DNA from: Bartonella tribocorum
GTDB lineage: Bacteria; Pseudomonadota; Alphaproteobacteria; Rhizobiales; Rhizobiaceae
Reading direction: 5' to 3'
Assembly: GCF_002778015.1 (NCBI RefSeq)
Contig: NZ_NJPP01000001.1
Span: 262-64,261, forward strand
Length of the DNA: 64,000 nt
Under the pieces are notes generated by a model. That model searched no databases. It was not told where the DNA came from and was given only the letters and a program-made list of their open reading frames with translations. This document shows, in pieces, positions 20,443-30,559 of the stretch. Every line of letters begins with the position of its first letter. The first letter of the stretch is position 1. A program made the translations under genes and the position numbers.

Positions 20443-20976
20443 ATGGGTTGGACATATGAACGCGTTGAGCTTCTTAAGAAGCTTTGGAGTGAAGGATTAA
20501 GTGCGAGTCAAATTGCTACTCAATTAGGTGGGGTCAGCAGAAATGCAGTCATTGGAAAAGTGCATCGATTAAAATTGCCCGGACGTGGCAAGACAGCACA
20601 AGGAAGCGCGCGTGCGCAAAAAACTCCTGCAGGAAGCAGTCCATCATCTCCACGTGCACGTCGCAACACATCCACAGTATCGCCAATAAACACATCATCT
20701 ATCAATGTTGAAGAAACAGCTTTAAAAACAGAGTTTGTAGCAGAAGATGTAAAAGAAGTTGATGTGTCCACAAAATCTAATGTAGTGGTGCCTATATCAC
20801 GTCAACTTAATCTGCTACAATTGAGTGAAAATACATGTAGATGGCCTGTTGGCGATCCATTATCAGCCGATTTTCATTTTTGTGGTGCCGATTCTGATGA
20901 AAACAGCCCCTATTGTGCTTTTCATGCTAAGCTAGCATTTCAGCCAATATCTGAAAGACGGCGAATAAGAATATAA
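20443..20976 (+). CDS. gcrA: Cell cycle regulator GcrA
   Basis: Sigma70-associated transcription factor of Alphaproteobacteria that activates cell-cycle genes at methylated GANTC promoters. 177 residues. The N-terminal helix-turn-helix MGWTYERVELLKKLWSEGLS and ASQIATQLGGVSRNAVIGKV is the family signature. A low-complexity linker (about 48-115) follows, then the C-terminal RNA polymerase-binding segment with CRWPVGDP and CGA near 135-160 and YCAFHAKLAF. A GGAG ribosome site lies eight bases upstream. Single-gene unit. Confidence 0.95.
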   Translation: MGWTYERVELLKKLWSEGLSASQIATQLGGVSRNAVIGKVHRLKLPGRGKTAQGSARAQKTPAGSSPSSPRARRNTSTVSPINTSSINVEETALKTEFVAEDVKEVDVSTKSNVVVPISRQLNLLQLSENTCRWPVGDPLSADFHFCGADSDENSPYCAFHAKLAFQPISERRRIRI

Positions 20977-21369
20977 GATCTGCAATATAATTTCTATATT
21001 CTCTCTGCGTTTTCTGCGCACCATTATTAAATTTCAATGATCGAATTATTATGAGATAGAAATTTAATGAGGCTTGAATGAGAACGTTTCTTCCGTAAAA
21101 TATTCAACGAAATTATATCTTTTAGTGCTATTGCGCAGCTATGTGTTATAAGGCCACGTCTTATTTATTTTAGCGATTCTCTTTAATTTATCTTTAATTT
21201 GGTTATGCTGCTTTTAAAACTATTCATAGAAATATGTTTTGAATAATGCCATTTATCATGTTTTTATTCTTCGTGTTACTTAATTGAATAATGTCGTGCT
21301 TTATAAAAATAATGTATTGTTTGGCAACCTGAGTGAAGTCCACAAATATCTCTCTCATTTTTGGCTTTC

Positions 21370-22340
21370 TTATATTGAATTAATCAAAGTCTTTCGTTTG
21401 TCCGTCACAAGCAAAAGAAGCCATGCAGAGTAAAAATACTTAAAGAAAAATATGCTTCTGATAACCCCTCTTAAGTGTCAAGGGTTTTACAATATTAGAT
21501 GCCTTGGCAAAGTGTTTCATAGTGCCCCAGCTTGCACTTTTATTAGGCATAAAGATAGGGGTTATATGCACCATGGAGATTACTATTTCACGTGCCCTGC
21601 CATGCAATAAGCCTGATAAGTATTAAGAGATATTGCTTTAAAATAAGCACGTGAATATGCAACATAAGTGTATTATACTTGAAATACTCTGTCTTGCGTG
21701 AGGGGCGTTCCCTCAAAAGGCGATCAAAAACAGCGTGAAGCAATGCGTAATCTTTTTTATTTAAAAGAGATTGCTTGAGATACTTTTGAAAACCGTAAAA
21801 CCAAATTTAAGAGAGATAGCAAAACTGGAGGGGCCTTTAAAACCTCATACCCTTCTCAAATTAGGCTGTTTTCCAGTTTCAGAGAATACACCAACAAAGA
21901 GACGCTTACCCTTATTTGATATACAAAAGTTGATACAGTTTACAGAGCAATGAATCACCTTAATATTTATCTCAAACATGCGGCTGCATTAGGTTTGAAT
22001 GTTGATTGATAAGCAACGACAAAAGCAAAAGCCTACTTAGAGAAATGACGTCATAAAACGTAAAATATACCAACGATAAATTGCAAAAAAAATGCCGGAT
22101 TTTTATAAAAAACTTTGCAACATAACAACCATGACACATCCGACTTTATGTTTACTTATTCTTACCGACGTTTGTACAAAGCCCTACACGTCATCATATT
22201 TATAAAGATCAGATTGATGGGAATATACGAATAATCCCAAGCTCGAGAATATGAAAGAACGTCGTGATACTGTAAAAAAAGCTTCATATGCCTTTATCAT
22301 AAAAAGCAAGGAAAGTCACTGAACACATCCATTTTCTTTC
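21370..22340 (+). pseudogene. Near full-length tyrosine recombinase (integrase) pseudogene
   Basis: After the conserved leader (21380-21450) a gene starts at ATG 21452 (MLLITPLKCQGF) and decays through several frames. Recognisable pieces in order: CTFIRHKDRG (DUF4102-like arm-binding domain), PLKPHTLLKLGCFPVSE, RAMNHLNIYLKHAAALGLNV (core-binding domain), TKAKAYLEK, and THPTLCLLILTDVCTKP then ENMKERRDT (start of the catalytic domain). The box-I arginine expected after LLILTGV is a cysteine here. No single frame is open for more than about 60 codons. This is the longest copy of the repeat in the window. Confidence 0.75.
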
Positions 22341-22349
22341 TAAAAATAT

Positions 22350-22460
22350 TCTGCTTGAAATGTTCTGTTTTTCGTGAGTGGTGCAATGTCTTTAAACCGT
22401 AAAAAACAAAAGCATGATGCAATGCGTAGAGTGTAAAACAAACAGACTTTATAACTCTTT
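22350..22460 (+). pseudogene. Second, partial integrase remnant
   Basis: Contains TTCTGTTTTTCGTGAG and AAAACAAAAGCATGATG then CAATGCGTAG, which match the VLREG-DP-K and KQ-R-AMR region of the integrase copies at 33.9 and 21.7 kb. It repeats an internal region already present at 21.7 kb, so it is a separate copy joined downstream. The rest of 22460-22618 shows nothing. Confidence 0.5.
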
Positions 22461-22618
22461 ATATAAAAATTCAAAATAAGGAAATACTGCATCAAGATTC
22501 TTACGCAATAGACGAAAATAATAAACTATATTTATAAATCAATGTGTTATTACATCTCTTCTATGACCTATAATAGATGAGATCTTTTGAAATCAATACT
22601 GAAACGACTGAAACAGCA

Positions 22619-23218
22619 TCATATTCCTTTTTCCGATACAAAACGACGTAACCAAACATAAAGCGCACCTTCACCGCCATGCTGACGCGCTGCTTGCTCA
22701 AACGCATGAACATAATATCGAAAAGCTGGTGTTGATAACCAATAGGGAACAAATCTATACAAAGCCCCATCACTCCCAACGGATCGTCCTTTTCCTGTAA
22801 TCACAAGGACGTAACGCAATCCATTCTGCTGAGAAGATTGTAGAAATTTTTTTAAGAAAAAATAAGCTTCTTCCTGCATATAACCATGAAGATCAAGACG
22901 CGCCTCAAGAGGATAACGACCTTGGGAAATTTTACGATGTGCAACATGATCAAAAAAATGAATCTTATGCGCTTGTGTAACCGCTCTCTTTTCTTTTTTA
23001 ATAATTTTCGCGTGTTGTTTGTTTTCCTGAAAAGCTGAGAGAATTTGAGTTATGCCCTGTTTTTGATCATTAATATTTGCAATCGTTTCTGAAATATCTG
23101 AAATAGAAGAGGGTTTCTTACCATGAAGCGGTGTTATCGTGCGACAAATCCTCTCCCATAAAAGGTGATCTTGGGAAACCAATAAATCTTTTTTTTGTCT
23201 CCATTCCGTTGAGGACAT
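22619..23218 (-). CDS. Smr/MutS2-type endonuclease-domain protein
   Basis: 199-residue cytoplasmic protein with a C-terminal Smr domain (about 110-195). It has LDLHGYMQEEA, then VITGKGRS, then GGEGALYVWLRR, the three conserved Smr blocks. The N-terminal half is charged and low in recognisable motifs. Stand-alone Smr proteins are nucleases or RNA/DNA-branch-binding proteins in several bacteria, but the role of this family is not settled. It lies 48 bp downstream of the Tim44-like gene in the same direction. Confidence 0.88.
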   Translation of the reverse strand: MSSTEWRQKKDLLVSQDHLLWERICRTITPLHGKKPSSISDISETIANINDQKQGITQILSAFQENKQHAKIIKKEKRAVTQAHKIHFFDHVAHRKISQGRYPLEARLDLHGYMQEEAYFFLKKFLQSSQQNGLRYVLVITGKGRSVGSDGALYRFVPYWLSTPAFRYYVHAFEQAARQHGGEGALYVWLRRFVSEKGI

Positions 23219-23266
23219 TTTAATTTCTCATAAATCATTGAGTGCTTATGGAAGAAATAAAGTACT

Positions 23267-23959
23267 TTAATTTTCATCTTCTGTGGCAAAAAGCTTCCAG
23301 TTTGGATCCGATGATAGGCTATTGCGAACAAAAGTCCAAATATCCTTAATTTCTATAATAGCATCGGGATCGCCGTCTATACGCTCATCCTGTTCATTAT
23401 AAGTAACAGAAATCATCTCACTGACAATACGTATCGTTAAAAATTCATCCTTTTCTTGTATTGCCGCTGCAACAAATTCGATCTTATTAATTCCAACAAA
23501 AGTAAACTCTATTCTTTCTTTGTTTTTTTCTCGTTGCTCAATAGCAGCACAAAAGCTCTCAAAAACATCATGACAAAGCAAGCTCTTAAGTTGATTGCGA
23601 TCACCTTTGGCAAAAGCTGTTACAATCATTTCATAAGCAATTTGCGCACCTTTTATAAACAATTGAGGAGAAAAATGAGGATCAATTCTACGCAGTGCGC
23701 GCAAATTTTCATTCAAAATACTTCCCTCTGGTGCAATCTTATCAATTTCACTAAAATCGCTTTTTTGTGAATTTTTTTGATGAGGGAACGAAACCATATT
23801 ATCAGCCGTTTCTGCCTCAGCTTGTTTTTTAGAGCGACGTGAATAAGGATCAAAGGGAGGCTTTTCAAATCCAACTCGCTTCCCTAATACACTACGGAGT
23901 TGCACAAAAACAACAACCATAACAACAAGAGCGATAACAAGTATAACGTCAAATTCCAT
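23267..23959 (-). CDS. Tim44-like membrane-anchored protein
   Basis: About 230 residues from the start MEFDVILVIALV (23959); an upstream extension of the frame lacks support. One N-terminal membrane anchor (4-22), a charged linker with PFDPYSRRSKK, then a Tim44/mL45-type domain (about 85-225) with FIKGAQIAYEMIV and IEIKDIWTFVRN. It is related to the mitochondrial import component Tim44. The bacterial homologue is an inner-membrane protein thought to act in envelope biogenesis. It is divergent from fxsA-secB, the usual alphaproteobacterial context. Confidence 0.9.
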   Translation of the reverse strand: MEFDVILVIALVVMVVVFVQLRSVLGKRVGFEKPPFDPYSRRSKKQAEAETADNMVSFPHQKNSQKSDFSEIDKIAPEGSILNENLRALRRIDPHFSPQLFIKGAQIAYEMIVTAFAKGDRNQLKSLLCHDVFESFCAAIEQREKNKERIEFTFVGINKIEFVAAAIQEKDEFLTIRIVSEMISVTYNEQDERIDGDPDAIIEIKDIWTFVRNSLSSDPNWKLFATEDEN

Positions 23960-24130
23960 GGGCGCTGTCAATCTCCAAAACCTAAGTCTGTAATAAACAT
24001 TGCAGTCAATACCATTTATCAATAAATATGTAAAATAGGGAATCCTACCATTTAAATATTTTTATAGATTTTATATAAGGAGTATTCTCAAGAATTTCTC
24101 CTCTTAACTTATCCAGAAGGAAATTTTCAT

Positions 24131-24625
24131 GTGATAAAACTTTATTCTATAAATCCTCGTTTTTCTGTCGTTATCTTACTCTGCTTTCTTTTAATCGAGA
24201 TCGCTTGTTTTATCTTTGTTGGTCAAGAAATTGGTATTTTGGCAACTTTGAGTTTGGTTATTCTTACCGCCATAGTTGGGGTTGTTTTATTGCGAATTCA
24301 AGGGGTTAGCCTTTTAAAAAATATACAAAGCGAACTTATCCAAGGGCGCACATTAGAAAAAAATATTCTTAACGATGCTTGTATCATGTTGAGTGCAATT
24401 TTGCTTATTCTGCCTGGTTTTGTAAGTGATCTCTTGGGAATATTACTGCTTATTAAACCAATTCGCTCTGGTGCTTGGCATTTCTTTTCATCATTAAAAA
24501 CCAAAATGAATCCCAATACGAAAAGAAAAAATGACTCTGAAAAAATAATTGATCTTAACGCTGAAGATTACAAAATTCATGATACGACAGAATCTCCATG
24601 GCGCAAAAATGATGATAACCATTGA
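24131..24625 (+). CDS. fxsA: FxsA family membrane protein
   Basis: 164-residue inner-membrane protein with three or four hydrophobic segments (about 12-32, 34-56, 83-112). The FxsA-family features LLIEIACFIFVGQEIG and LPGFVSDLLGILLLI are clear. The start is GTG at 24131, preceded by AGAAGGA. In E. coli FxsA overproduction relieves phage T7 exclusion; its native role is unknown. The C-terminal 45 residues are charged and cytoplasmic. It lies upstream of secB on the same strand. Confidence 0.92.
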   Translation: MIKLYSINPRFSVVILLCFLLIEIACFIFVGQEIGILATLSLVILTAIVGVVLLRIQGVSLLKNIQSELIQGRTLEKNILNDACIMLSAILLILPGFVSDLLGILLLIKPIRSGAWHFFSSLKTKMNPNTKRKNDSEKIIDLNAEDYKIHDTTESPWRKNDDNH

Positions 24626-24768
24626 AATGCCTAAAAAATTTGTAACAAACAAAAAAATAATTAAGATGAAGAGCGCATTCCTTGCAACCTTTTGCAAGGC
24701 ATGATAACCAGTCCAATCTTTAGATTTTAAAATAAATATTACATATTATAATGAGAGAGGTTCGTCTT

Positions 24769-25245
24769 ATGGCCGAAGGTGAAATGAACAACAGTGGCGG
24801 AGAGCCGGTTTTTGCTGTATTAACGCAATATTTAAAAGATTTATCATTCGAGAACCCAGGCGCCCCTCATTCATTGCGTGCGCGTGAAAAATCACCACAA
24901 ATTGATATCAATATTAATGTCAATGCTAACCCAATTGGTGATGACAATTATGATGTCGTTTTGTCTCTTTCTGTTAAAGCCAATGATAACACTGAAACCT
25001 TATTTCATGTAGAACTGATTTACGGTGGTGTTTTTCACCTTAAAAACATTCCACAAGAACATGTTATGCCATTGGTCTTTATTGAATGTCCCCGCCTTTT
25101 ATTTCCATTTGCTCGCCAAATTATATCTGATGCTACTCAAAATGGTGGTTTTCCGCCTTTGTGGATTGACCCTATTGATTTTGCAGCCCTCTTCCAAAAG
25201 CGTCTTGCTGAAGAACAAAAAGACAATCAAATACAGCCCTCTTAA
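24769..25245 (+). CDS. secB: Protein-export chaperone SecB
   Basis: Cytoplasmic tetrameric chaperone that keeps precursors unfolded and passes them to SecA. 158 residues from [10 protein letters not shown] (24769); an in-frame ATG six codons upstream is possible but less likely. Family motifs are [14 protein letters not shown] near 20, [28 protein letters not shown]-like [13 protein letters not shown], and [20 protein letters not shown] with PIDFAALF. The length is normal. A terminator at 25269-25306 follows. Confidence 0.96.
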   Translation: MAEGEMNNSGGEPVFAVLTQYLKDLSFENPGAPHSLRAREKSPQIDININVNANPIGDDNYDVVLSLSVKANDNTETLFHVELIYGGVFHLKNIPQEHVMPLVFIECPRLLFPFARQIISDATQNGGFPPLWIDPIDFAALFQKRLAEEQKDNQIQPS

Positions 25246-25268
25246 AAATTTATTCCTTTGCTATCATA

Positions 25269-25306
25269 AAGCCCCTTTATATATTATTAGTATGTGGGGC
25301 TTTTTT
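25269..25306 (+). terminator. Rho-independent terminator after secB
   Basis: AAGCCCC (25269-25275) pairs with GGGGCTT (25296-25302) across a 20-base AT-rich loop, followed by a T-run. It sits between the convergent secB and maeB stops and may also slow maeB transcription. Confidence 0.8.
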
Positions 25307-25309
25307 CCT

Positions 25310-27583
25310 TTAGGAGACTTTTTCCGCATGATACGCTGCAAGCATTGCAATATTGACAACATCTGTATCGTTTCCACTAAACGGTACAATTTGGACAGAT
25401 TTTTCCAATCCAATTAAAATAGGACCAATGATGGTCGCTTCACCAAGTTCTTGTAACATTTTGCTTGCAATGGAAGAGGCGTGATATCCAGGCATAACCA
25501 AAATGTTCGCAGACTCTGTTAATCCCATAAATGGATATTGCTGCATCAATTTAGAATTAAGCGCTACATCAGCACTCATTTCTCCATCAAACTCAAAATC
25601 AACTTTGCGTTCATGCAAAATATTAATCGCATCCTGAATTTGCTGCGTCGTCGGCCCTTTCATATAACCAAACGTAGAAAATGCCAAAAATGCAACTCTT
25701 GGTTGATGCCCAAATCCACGCACAAACAAAGCGGTTTGTTCTGCTATATCCGCAAGCTCTTCGGCATTAGGATTTTCATAAATAGCAGTATCCGCAATAA
25801 ATACAGTTCGACCACGGCAAATCGCCATTGAAATACCAATTAATCGTTCTTTTGGTTTTTCATCAATGGCCCGACGTATATCAACCAGCGCTGTTTCATA
25901 ATTGCGTGTCACCCCTGTAACCATTGCATCCGCATCTCCTAGTGCCACCATACACGCAGCAAAATAATTTCGATCATTATTGATACGGCGATGACAATCG
26001 CGCAATAGCCAACCTTGACGTTGCATCTTTTTATAAAGATAATTTGCATAAGCATCTGTACGACAGGAAAGCTTAGCATTCATAATTGATATACCTTCAC
26101 GATCCAGATCAATTCCAGCGATAATAGCCCTTTCTCTGACTTGCCCTTCATGACCAACCAAAATCGCTTGTCCTAACTTTTGATGAACATAGGAAACAGC
26201 AGCCCGCATGACTTGCTCTTCTTCACCTTCTGCAAAGACAATTTGTTTTGGTGCTTGACGAACATGGTTATAAACCCCACGCATCACCGAAGAAGTAGGA
26301 TCACGTCTTGCTTTCAAATCGCGCTCATAAGCTTCTAAATCATCTATGTTCTTTTGCGCAACACCGCTTTCCATTGCTGCTTTTGCTACCGCACTTGAAA
26401 CAACCGTGAATAAACGCGGATCAAAAGGAACAGGGATGATATAATCGGGGCCAAATTTTAATCGCTTTCCACGATAGGCTTCTGCAACGCTGTCAGGAAC
26501 TTCCTCATGCGCTAAATCGGCAAGAGCCTTTGCCGCAGCAATTTTCATCTCTTCATTAATAACCGTTGCACGCACATCAAGGGCACCACGAAAAATATAA
26601 GGAAAACAGAGAACATTATTAATCTGATTTGGATAATCAGAACGCCCTGTTGCGATAATGGCATCCTGACGCACTTGCAAAACCTCTTCTGGCGTAATTT
26701 CTGGGTCCGGATTGGCCATAGCAAAAATAATTGGCTGTGGCGCCATAGATTTTACCATTTCAGGGGTCAATGCACCTTTAACAGAAACCCCGAAAAATAT
26801 ATCTGCTCCTTCTATTGCTTCCATAAGCGTACGTTTATCCGTTCGAACTGCATGCGCCGATTTCCACGGATTCATTCCCTCTTTACGACCTTCATAAACC
26901 ACACCCTTTGTATCACATAATATGATATTTTCAGAACGAAAGCCCATCTCTTTAATCAGTTCAACACAAGCAATCCCAGCAGAACCAGCACCATTACAAA
27001 CTAACCGCGTATTTTGCATATCGCGCCCTGTTAAAGCCAAAGCATTGAGAACACCAGCAGCCGCAATAATTGCTGTGCCGTGTTGATCATCGTGAAAAAC
27101 AGGAATGTTCATCACCTCACGTAGACGACTTTCAATCATAAAGCACTCAGGCGCCTTAATGTCTTCAAGATTGATTCCACCAAAAGAAGATTCTAAATGA
27201 CGCACCAAATTGATAAAACTTTCCGTATCATTTATATCAATTTCTAAATCAATGGAATCAATATCCGCAAAACGCTTAAACAGCACTGCTTTACCTTCCA
27301 TGACCGGCTTAGAGGCAAGGGCACCTAAATTGCCTAACCCTAAGATGGCTGTACCATTTGAAATAACAGCAACAAGATTGCCTTTCGCTGTATAATCGTA
27401 AGCGAGCGCCGGATTTTGAGCAATTGCCTTCACCGGAACCGCAACACCTGGTGAATAAGCAAGGGCTAAATCATATTGTGTTGCCATAGACTTTGTTGCA
27501 ATAATCTCAAGCTTTCCTGGTCGACCTCGACTATGAAAATCAAGAGCTTCTCTTTCGCTCGCACTGTAAACCGTTTGAGACAT
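25310..27583 (-). CDS. maeB: NADP-dependent malic enzyme with phosphotransacetylase-like C-terminus
   Basis: Oxidative decarboxylation of malate to pyruvate, giving NADPH; cytoplasmic. A two-domain MaeB type of about 757 residues. The N-terminal malic enzyme part (1-430) has LALAYSPGVAVP, NGTAILGLGNLGALASKPVMEGKA, FHDDQHGTAIIAAAG, the nucleotide-binding GAGSAGIACVELI, and FAMANPDPEITPEE. The C-terminal phosphotransacetylase-like part (about 435-750) has VFAEGEEEQVMRAA. That domain is usually regulatory rather than catalytic. The start at 27583 (MSQTVYSASER) has AGGA eight bases upstream; an ATG nine codons earlier is an alternative. It is divergent from mutS. Confidence 0.95.
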   Translation of the reverse strand: MSQTVYSASEREALDFHSRGRPGKLEIIATKSMATQYDLALAYSPGVAVPVKAIAQNPALAYDYTAKGNLVAVISNGTAILGLGNLGALASKPVMEGKAVLFKRFADIDSIDLEIDINDTESFINLVRHLESSFGGINLEDIKAPECFMIESRLREVMNIPVFHDDQHGTAIIAAAGVLNALALTGRDMQNTRLVCNGAGSAGIACVELIKEMGFRSENIILCDTKGVVYEGRKEGMNPWKSAHAVRTDKRTLMEAIEGADIFFGVSVKGALTPEMVKSMAPQPIIFAMANPDPEITPEEVLQVRQDAIIATGRSDYPNQINNVLCFPYIFRGALDVRATVINEEMKIAAAKALADLAHEEVPDSVAEAYRGKRLKFGPDYIIPVPFDPRLFTVVSSAVAKAAMESGVAQKNIDDLEAYERDLKARRDPTSSVMRGVYNHVRQAPKQIVFAEGEEEQVMRAAVSYVHQKLGQAILVGHEGQVRERAIIAGIDLDREGISIMNAKLSCRTDAYANYLYKKMQRQGWLLRDCHRRINNDRNYFAACMVALGDADAMVTGVTRNYETALVDIRRAIDEKPKERLIGISMAICRGRTVFIADTAIYENPNAEELADIAEQTALFVRGFGHQPRVAFLAFSTFGYMKGPTTQQIQDAINILHERKVDFEFDGEMSADVALNSKLMQQYPFMGLTESANILVMPGYHASSIASKMLQELGEATIIGPILIGLEKSVQIVPFSGNDTDVVNIAMLAAYHAEKVS

Positions 27584-27814
27584 TTTTTGATCCTGCTCGC
27601 TCTTTTTCATCTCACTTTATTTTCTCCAAAAACAGTGTAAATTTTGCTTGATAATGCGTATAGTCGTTCAATTTTTTAAATTTGATTCATATATTAGAAG
27701 TCGCTATTCTCTCTTTAGCAAATCTGATGATGTGTTTCAATTTAGAGATAAATAAATATCGAAGTAAAAAACAAAGAGTAAAAACTTCACTTAAAGGAAA
27801 CAGGCCACGTAAAA

Positions 27815-30559
27815 ATGGATAAAAAAAACGACCATAAAAATAATTTAATTCCACAGCCTGCCTTCTCATCTGCTTCCTCTCAAGAACGCCTTACACCTAT
27901 GATGGAGCAATACATAGAAATCAAAGCCGTCCATCATGATTCCCTTCTTTTTTACCGAATGGGGGATTTTTATGAATTATTTTTTAATGATGCAATTGAA
28001 GCTGCTCAGGCTTTAGGAATCACACTCACAGCACGTGGAAAACATTTAGGGCAAGATATTCCTATGTGTGGTGTTCCCGTTCATGCGGCAGACGATTATT
28101 TGCAAAAATTGATTGCTTGTGGTTATCGCGTTGCTGTTTGTGAACAAACTGAAGATCCTGCTGAGGCAAAAAAACGGGGCTCAAAATCTGTTGTTCGACG
28201 TGATGTTGTTCGCCTTGTAACACCTGGAACAATAACAGAAGAAAAACTCCTTGATCCAACACGCGCAAACTATTTGATGACACTCTCCCGTACAAAAACC
28301 AGCGATGGAGAAGAATTTGCCCTTTCTTGGATTGATATCTCAACAGGCATATTTCGTGTGACAAAAAGCCGCCAAGAAAAACTTTTGGCAGATATTATGC
28401 GTGTGGATCCGCAAGAAATTATTGTTGCTGATTCTTTTTTTCATGATAAATCGCACAAATCACTTTTTAATGTTCTTGATCGTATTGTTTCACCTCAACC
28501 GGCTTGTCTCTTTGAGACCCTCACCGCTGAACGCGATATTTGCACTTATTTTAAACTTTCAACTCTTGAAGGTGTTGCTGATTATTCACGCTGTGAACTG
28601 TCTGCCATTGTCGCTGCTATTCGTTACATCGAAAAAACACAAATCACACATCGTCCTCCCCTCATGCAACCTGAGCGCCAAAATGAAAGTGCTACCCTTT
28701 TTATTGATGCTGCAACCAGACTAAGTCTTGAACTTATTCGAACAACATCAGGTCAACGAGATGGAAGCTTATTAAAAGCGATTGACCGAACTGTAACAGG
28801 AGGAGGTTCACGCCTTCTTATCGATCGTCTTATTGCTCCCCTTACCACCCCTTCAGCGATTGATACACGTTTGGATTCTATTGATTTTTTTCTCCGCAAT
28901 TCTTCTCTTGCAGAAGCGATAAAGCTCGTTTTAAAAGGGGGACCAGATATGCCCCGCGCCGTTTCACGTTTGGCTCTTGGACGAGGAGGCCCCCGTGATA
29001 TGGCAACAATCCAGCGCGGCTTTGAAATCATTCGTGAACTGTATCAACTTCTTAATAATGAGCTTCTGCCTCAAGAAATCAGTGATGTACAACAGATATT
29101 CTCAAACTTACCCGTTTCTTTACATTGTCATTTAGATCAAGCATTGGCTGATGATCTTCCTCTGCTTAAACGTGATGGTGGTTTTATTCGCTCCAATTAT
29201 CATAAAGAACTCGATGAAATGCGTGCTTTACGAGATGAATCGCGCCGTGTCATTGCTGAACTTCAAGCGCAATATGCCCAAGAAACAAACATTAAGACGC
29301 TTAAAATCAAGCATAATAATATTCTAGGCTATTTCATTGAAGCCACCAGTACACAAGCATCTACCCTTACAAATAATCCACAAGCTAAAACCCGTTTTAT
29401 TCATCGACAAACAATGGCAAACGCCATGCGTTTTACAACAACAGAGCTTGCTGACCTTGAAAGCCGTATTGCCCATGCTGCCAATCACGCATTAACACTT
29501 GAACTAGAGATCTTTGATATTCTCGTTCAGGAAATTACCGAACACGTTGATTTTATTCGTAAAGCCGCTGAAGCACTTGCTATTTTAGATGTCTCTGTCG
29601 CTTTAGCACATCTTGCTGAAGAACAAGGATATTGTCGCCCTAAAATTGATCATTCACTAACCTTTCATATCAGCGGGGGGCGCCATCCTGTCGTTGAGCA
29701 AGCACTCCGCAAACAAGCAGCCGAACCCTTTATTGCCAATGATTGTGATCTTTCTGTGCCAAAAAATCAACAATATGCAGTAATCTGGCTTTTGACTGGA
29801 CCTAATATGGGAGGAAAATCAACTTTTTTGCGACAAAACGCTCTCATTGCTATTATGGCGCAAATGGGTTCCTTTGTTCCGGCAACCTCAGCGCATATTG
29901 GTGTTGTTGATCGCCTTTTTAGTCGTGTTGGTGCTTCCGATGATCTTGCACGGGGGCGCTCAACCTTTATGATGGAAATGGTTGAAACAGCAACAATTCT
30001 CAATCATGCGAGTCACCATTCTCTTGTTATTCTTGATGAAATAGGACGTGGAACATCAACCTTTGATGGACTTTCTATTGCTTGGGCTGCCGTTGAATAT
30101 CTCCATGAAGTTAACCATTGTCGTGCTATTCTCGCTACCCATTTTCATGAAATGACAGCACTGACCGAAAAACTTGACAGACTGCATAATGTAACCATGA
30201 AAGTCAAAAATTGGAATGGTGATGTGGTTTTTCTTCATGAGGTCACACCAGGAGCCGCTGACCGATCCTATGGTGTACAGGTTGCAAAGCTTGCTGGGCT
30301 TCCTCCAGCCGTTATTACACGAGCAACAGATGTTCTTCATCAATTAGAACAAGGTGAAATGTCTGGAAAAGGACATAAACTCATTGATGATTTACCTCTC
30401 TTTTCTCTTAAAGCAACCTCGCCCCTCAACGAAGAGAAAAACAAACATGATGTACTTCACGAAGCTTTAAAAAATATTCGCCCCGATGAGCTCTCGCCTA
30501 AGCAAGCTTTAGAAGCAATTTACTACCTCAAACAGCTTGAAAAGAATAACCCCCTATAA
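27815..30559 (+). CDS. mutS: DNA mismatch repair protein MutS
   Basis: Mismatch recognition ATPase, 914 residues. The N-terminal mismatch-binding motif with the wedge phenylalanine is [11 protein letters not shown] (near residue 50). Walker [15 protein letters not shown] is near 661 and Walker [19 protein letters not shown] near 738, followed by the ATHFHEMT helix. The C-terminal tail [14 protein letters not shown] is the usual tetramerisation/MutL-contact region. Complete with no disruption. It is divergent from maeB with about 230 bp between them. Confidence 0.98.
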   Translation: MDKKNDHKNNLIPQPAFSSASSQERLTPMMEQYIEIKAVHHDSLLFYRMGDFYELFFNDAIEAAQALGITLTARGKHLGQDIPMCGVPVHAADDYLQKLIACGYRVAVCEQTEDPAEAKKRGSKSVVRRDVVRLVTPGTITEEKLLDPTRANYLMTLSRTKTSDGEEFALSWIDISTGIFRVTKSRQEKLLADIMRVDPQEIIVADSFFHDKSHKSLFNVLDRIVSPQPACLFETLTAERDICTYFKLSTLEGVADYSRCELSAIVAAIRYIEKTQITHRPPLMQPERQNESATLFIDAATRLSLELIRTTSGQRDGSLLKAIDRTVTGGGSRLLIDRLIAPLTTPSAIDTRLDSIDFFLRNSSLAEAIKLVLKGGPDMPRAVSRLALGRGGPRDMATIQRGFEIIRELYQLLNNELLPQEISDVQQIFSNLPVSLHCHLDQALADDLPLLKRDGGFIRSNYHKELDEMRALRDESRRVIAELQAQYAQETNIKTLKIKHNNILGYFIEATSTQASTLTNNPQAKTRFIHRQTMANAMRFTTTELADLESRIAHAANHALTLELEIFDILVQEITEHVDFIRKAAEALAILDVSVALAHLAEEQGYCRPKIDHSLTFHISGGRHPVVEQALRKQAAEPFIANDCDLSVPKNQQYAVIWLLTGPNMGGKSTFLRQNALIAIMAQMGSFVPATSAHIGVVDRLFSRVGASDDLARGRSTFMMEMVETATILNHASHHSLVILDEIGRGTSTFDGLSIAWAAVEYLHEVNHCRAILATHFHEMTALTEKLDRLHNVTMKVKNWNGDVVFLHEVTPGAADRSYGVQVAKLAGLPPAVITRATDVLHQLEQGEMSGKGHKLIDDLPLFSLKATSPLNEEKNKHDVLHEALKNIRPDELSPKQALEAIYYLKQLEKNNPL

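Noticed and set aside
21771-21953. 60-codon plus-strand ORF downstream of gcrA
   Set aside because: It is a surviving open piece of the integrase pseudogene (contains PLKPHTLLKLGCFPVSE), not an independent gene.
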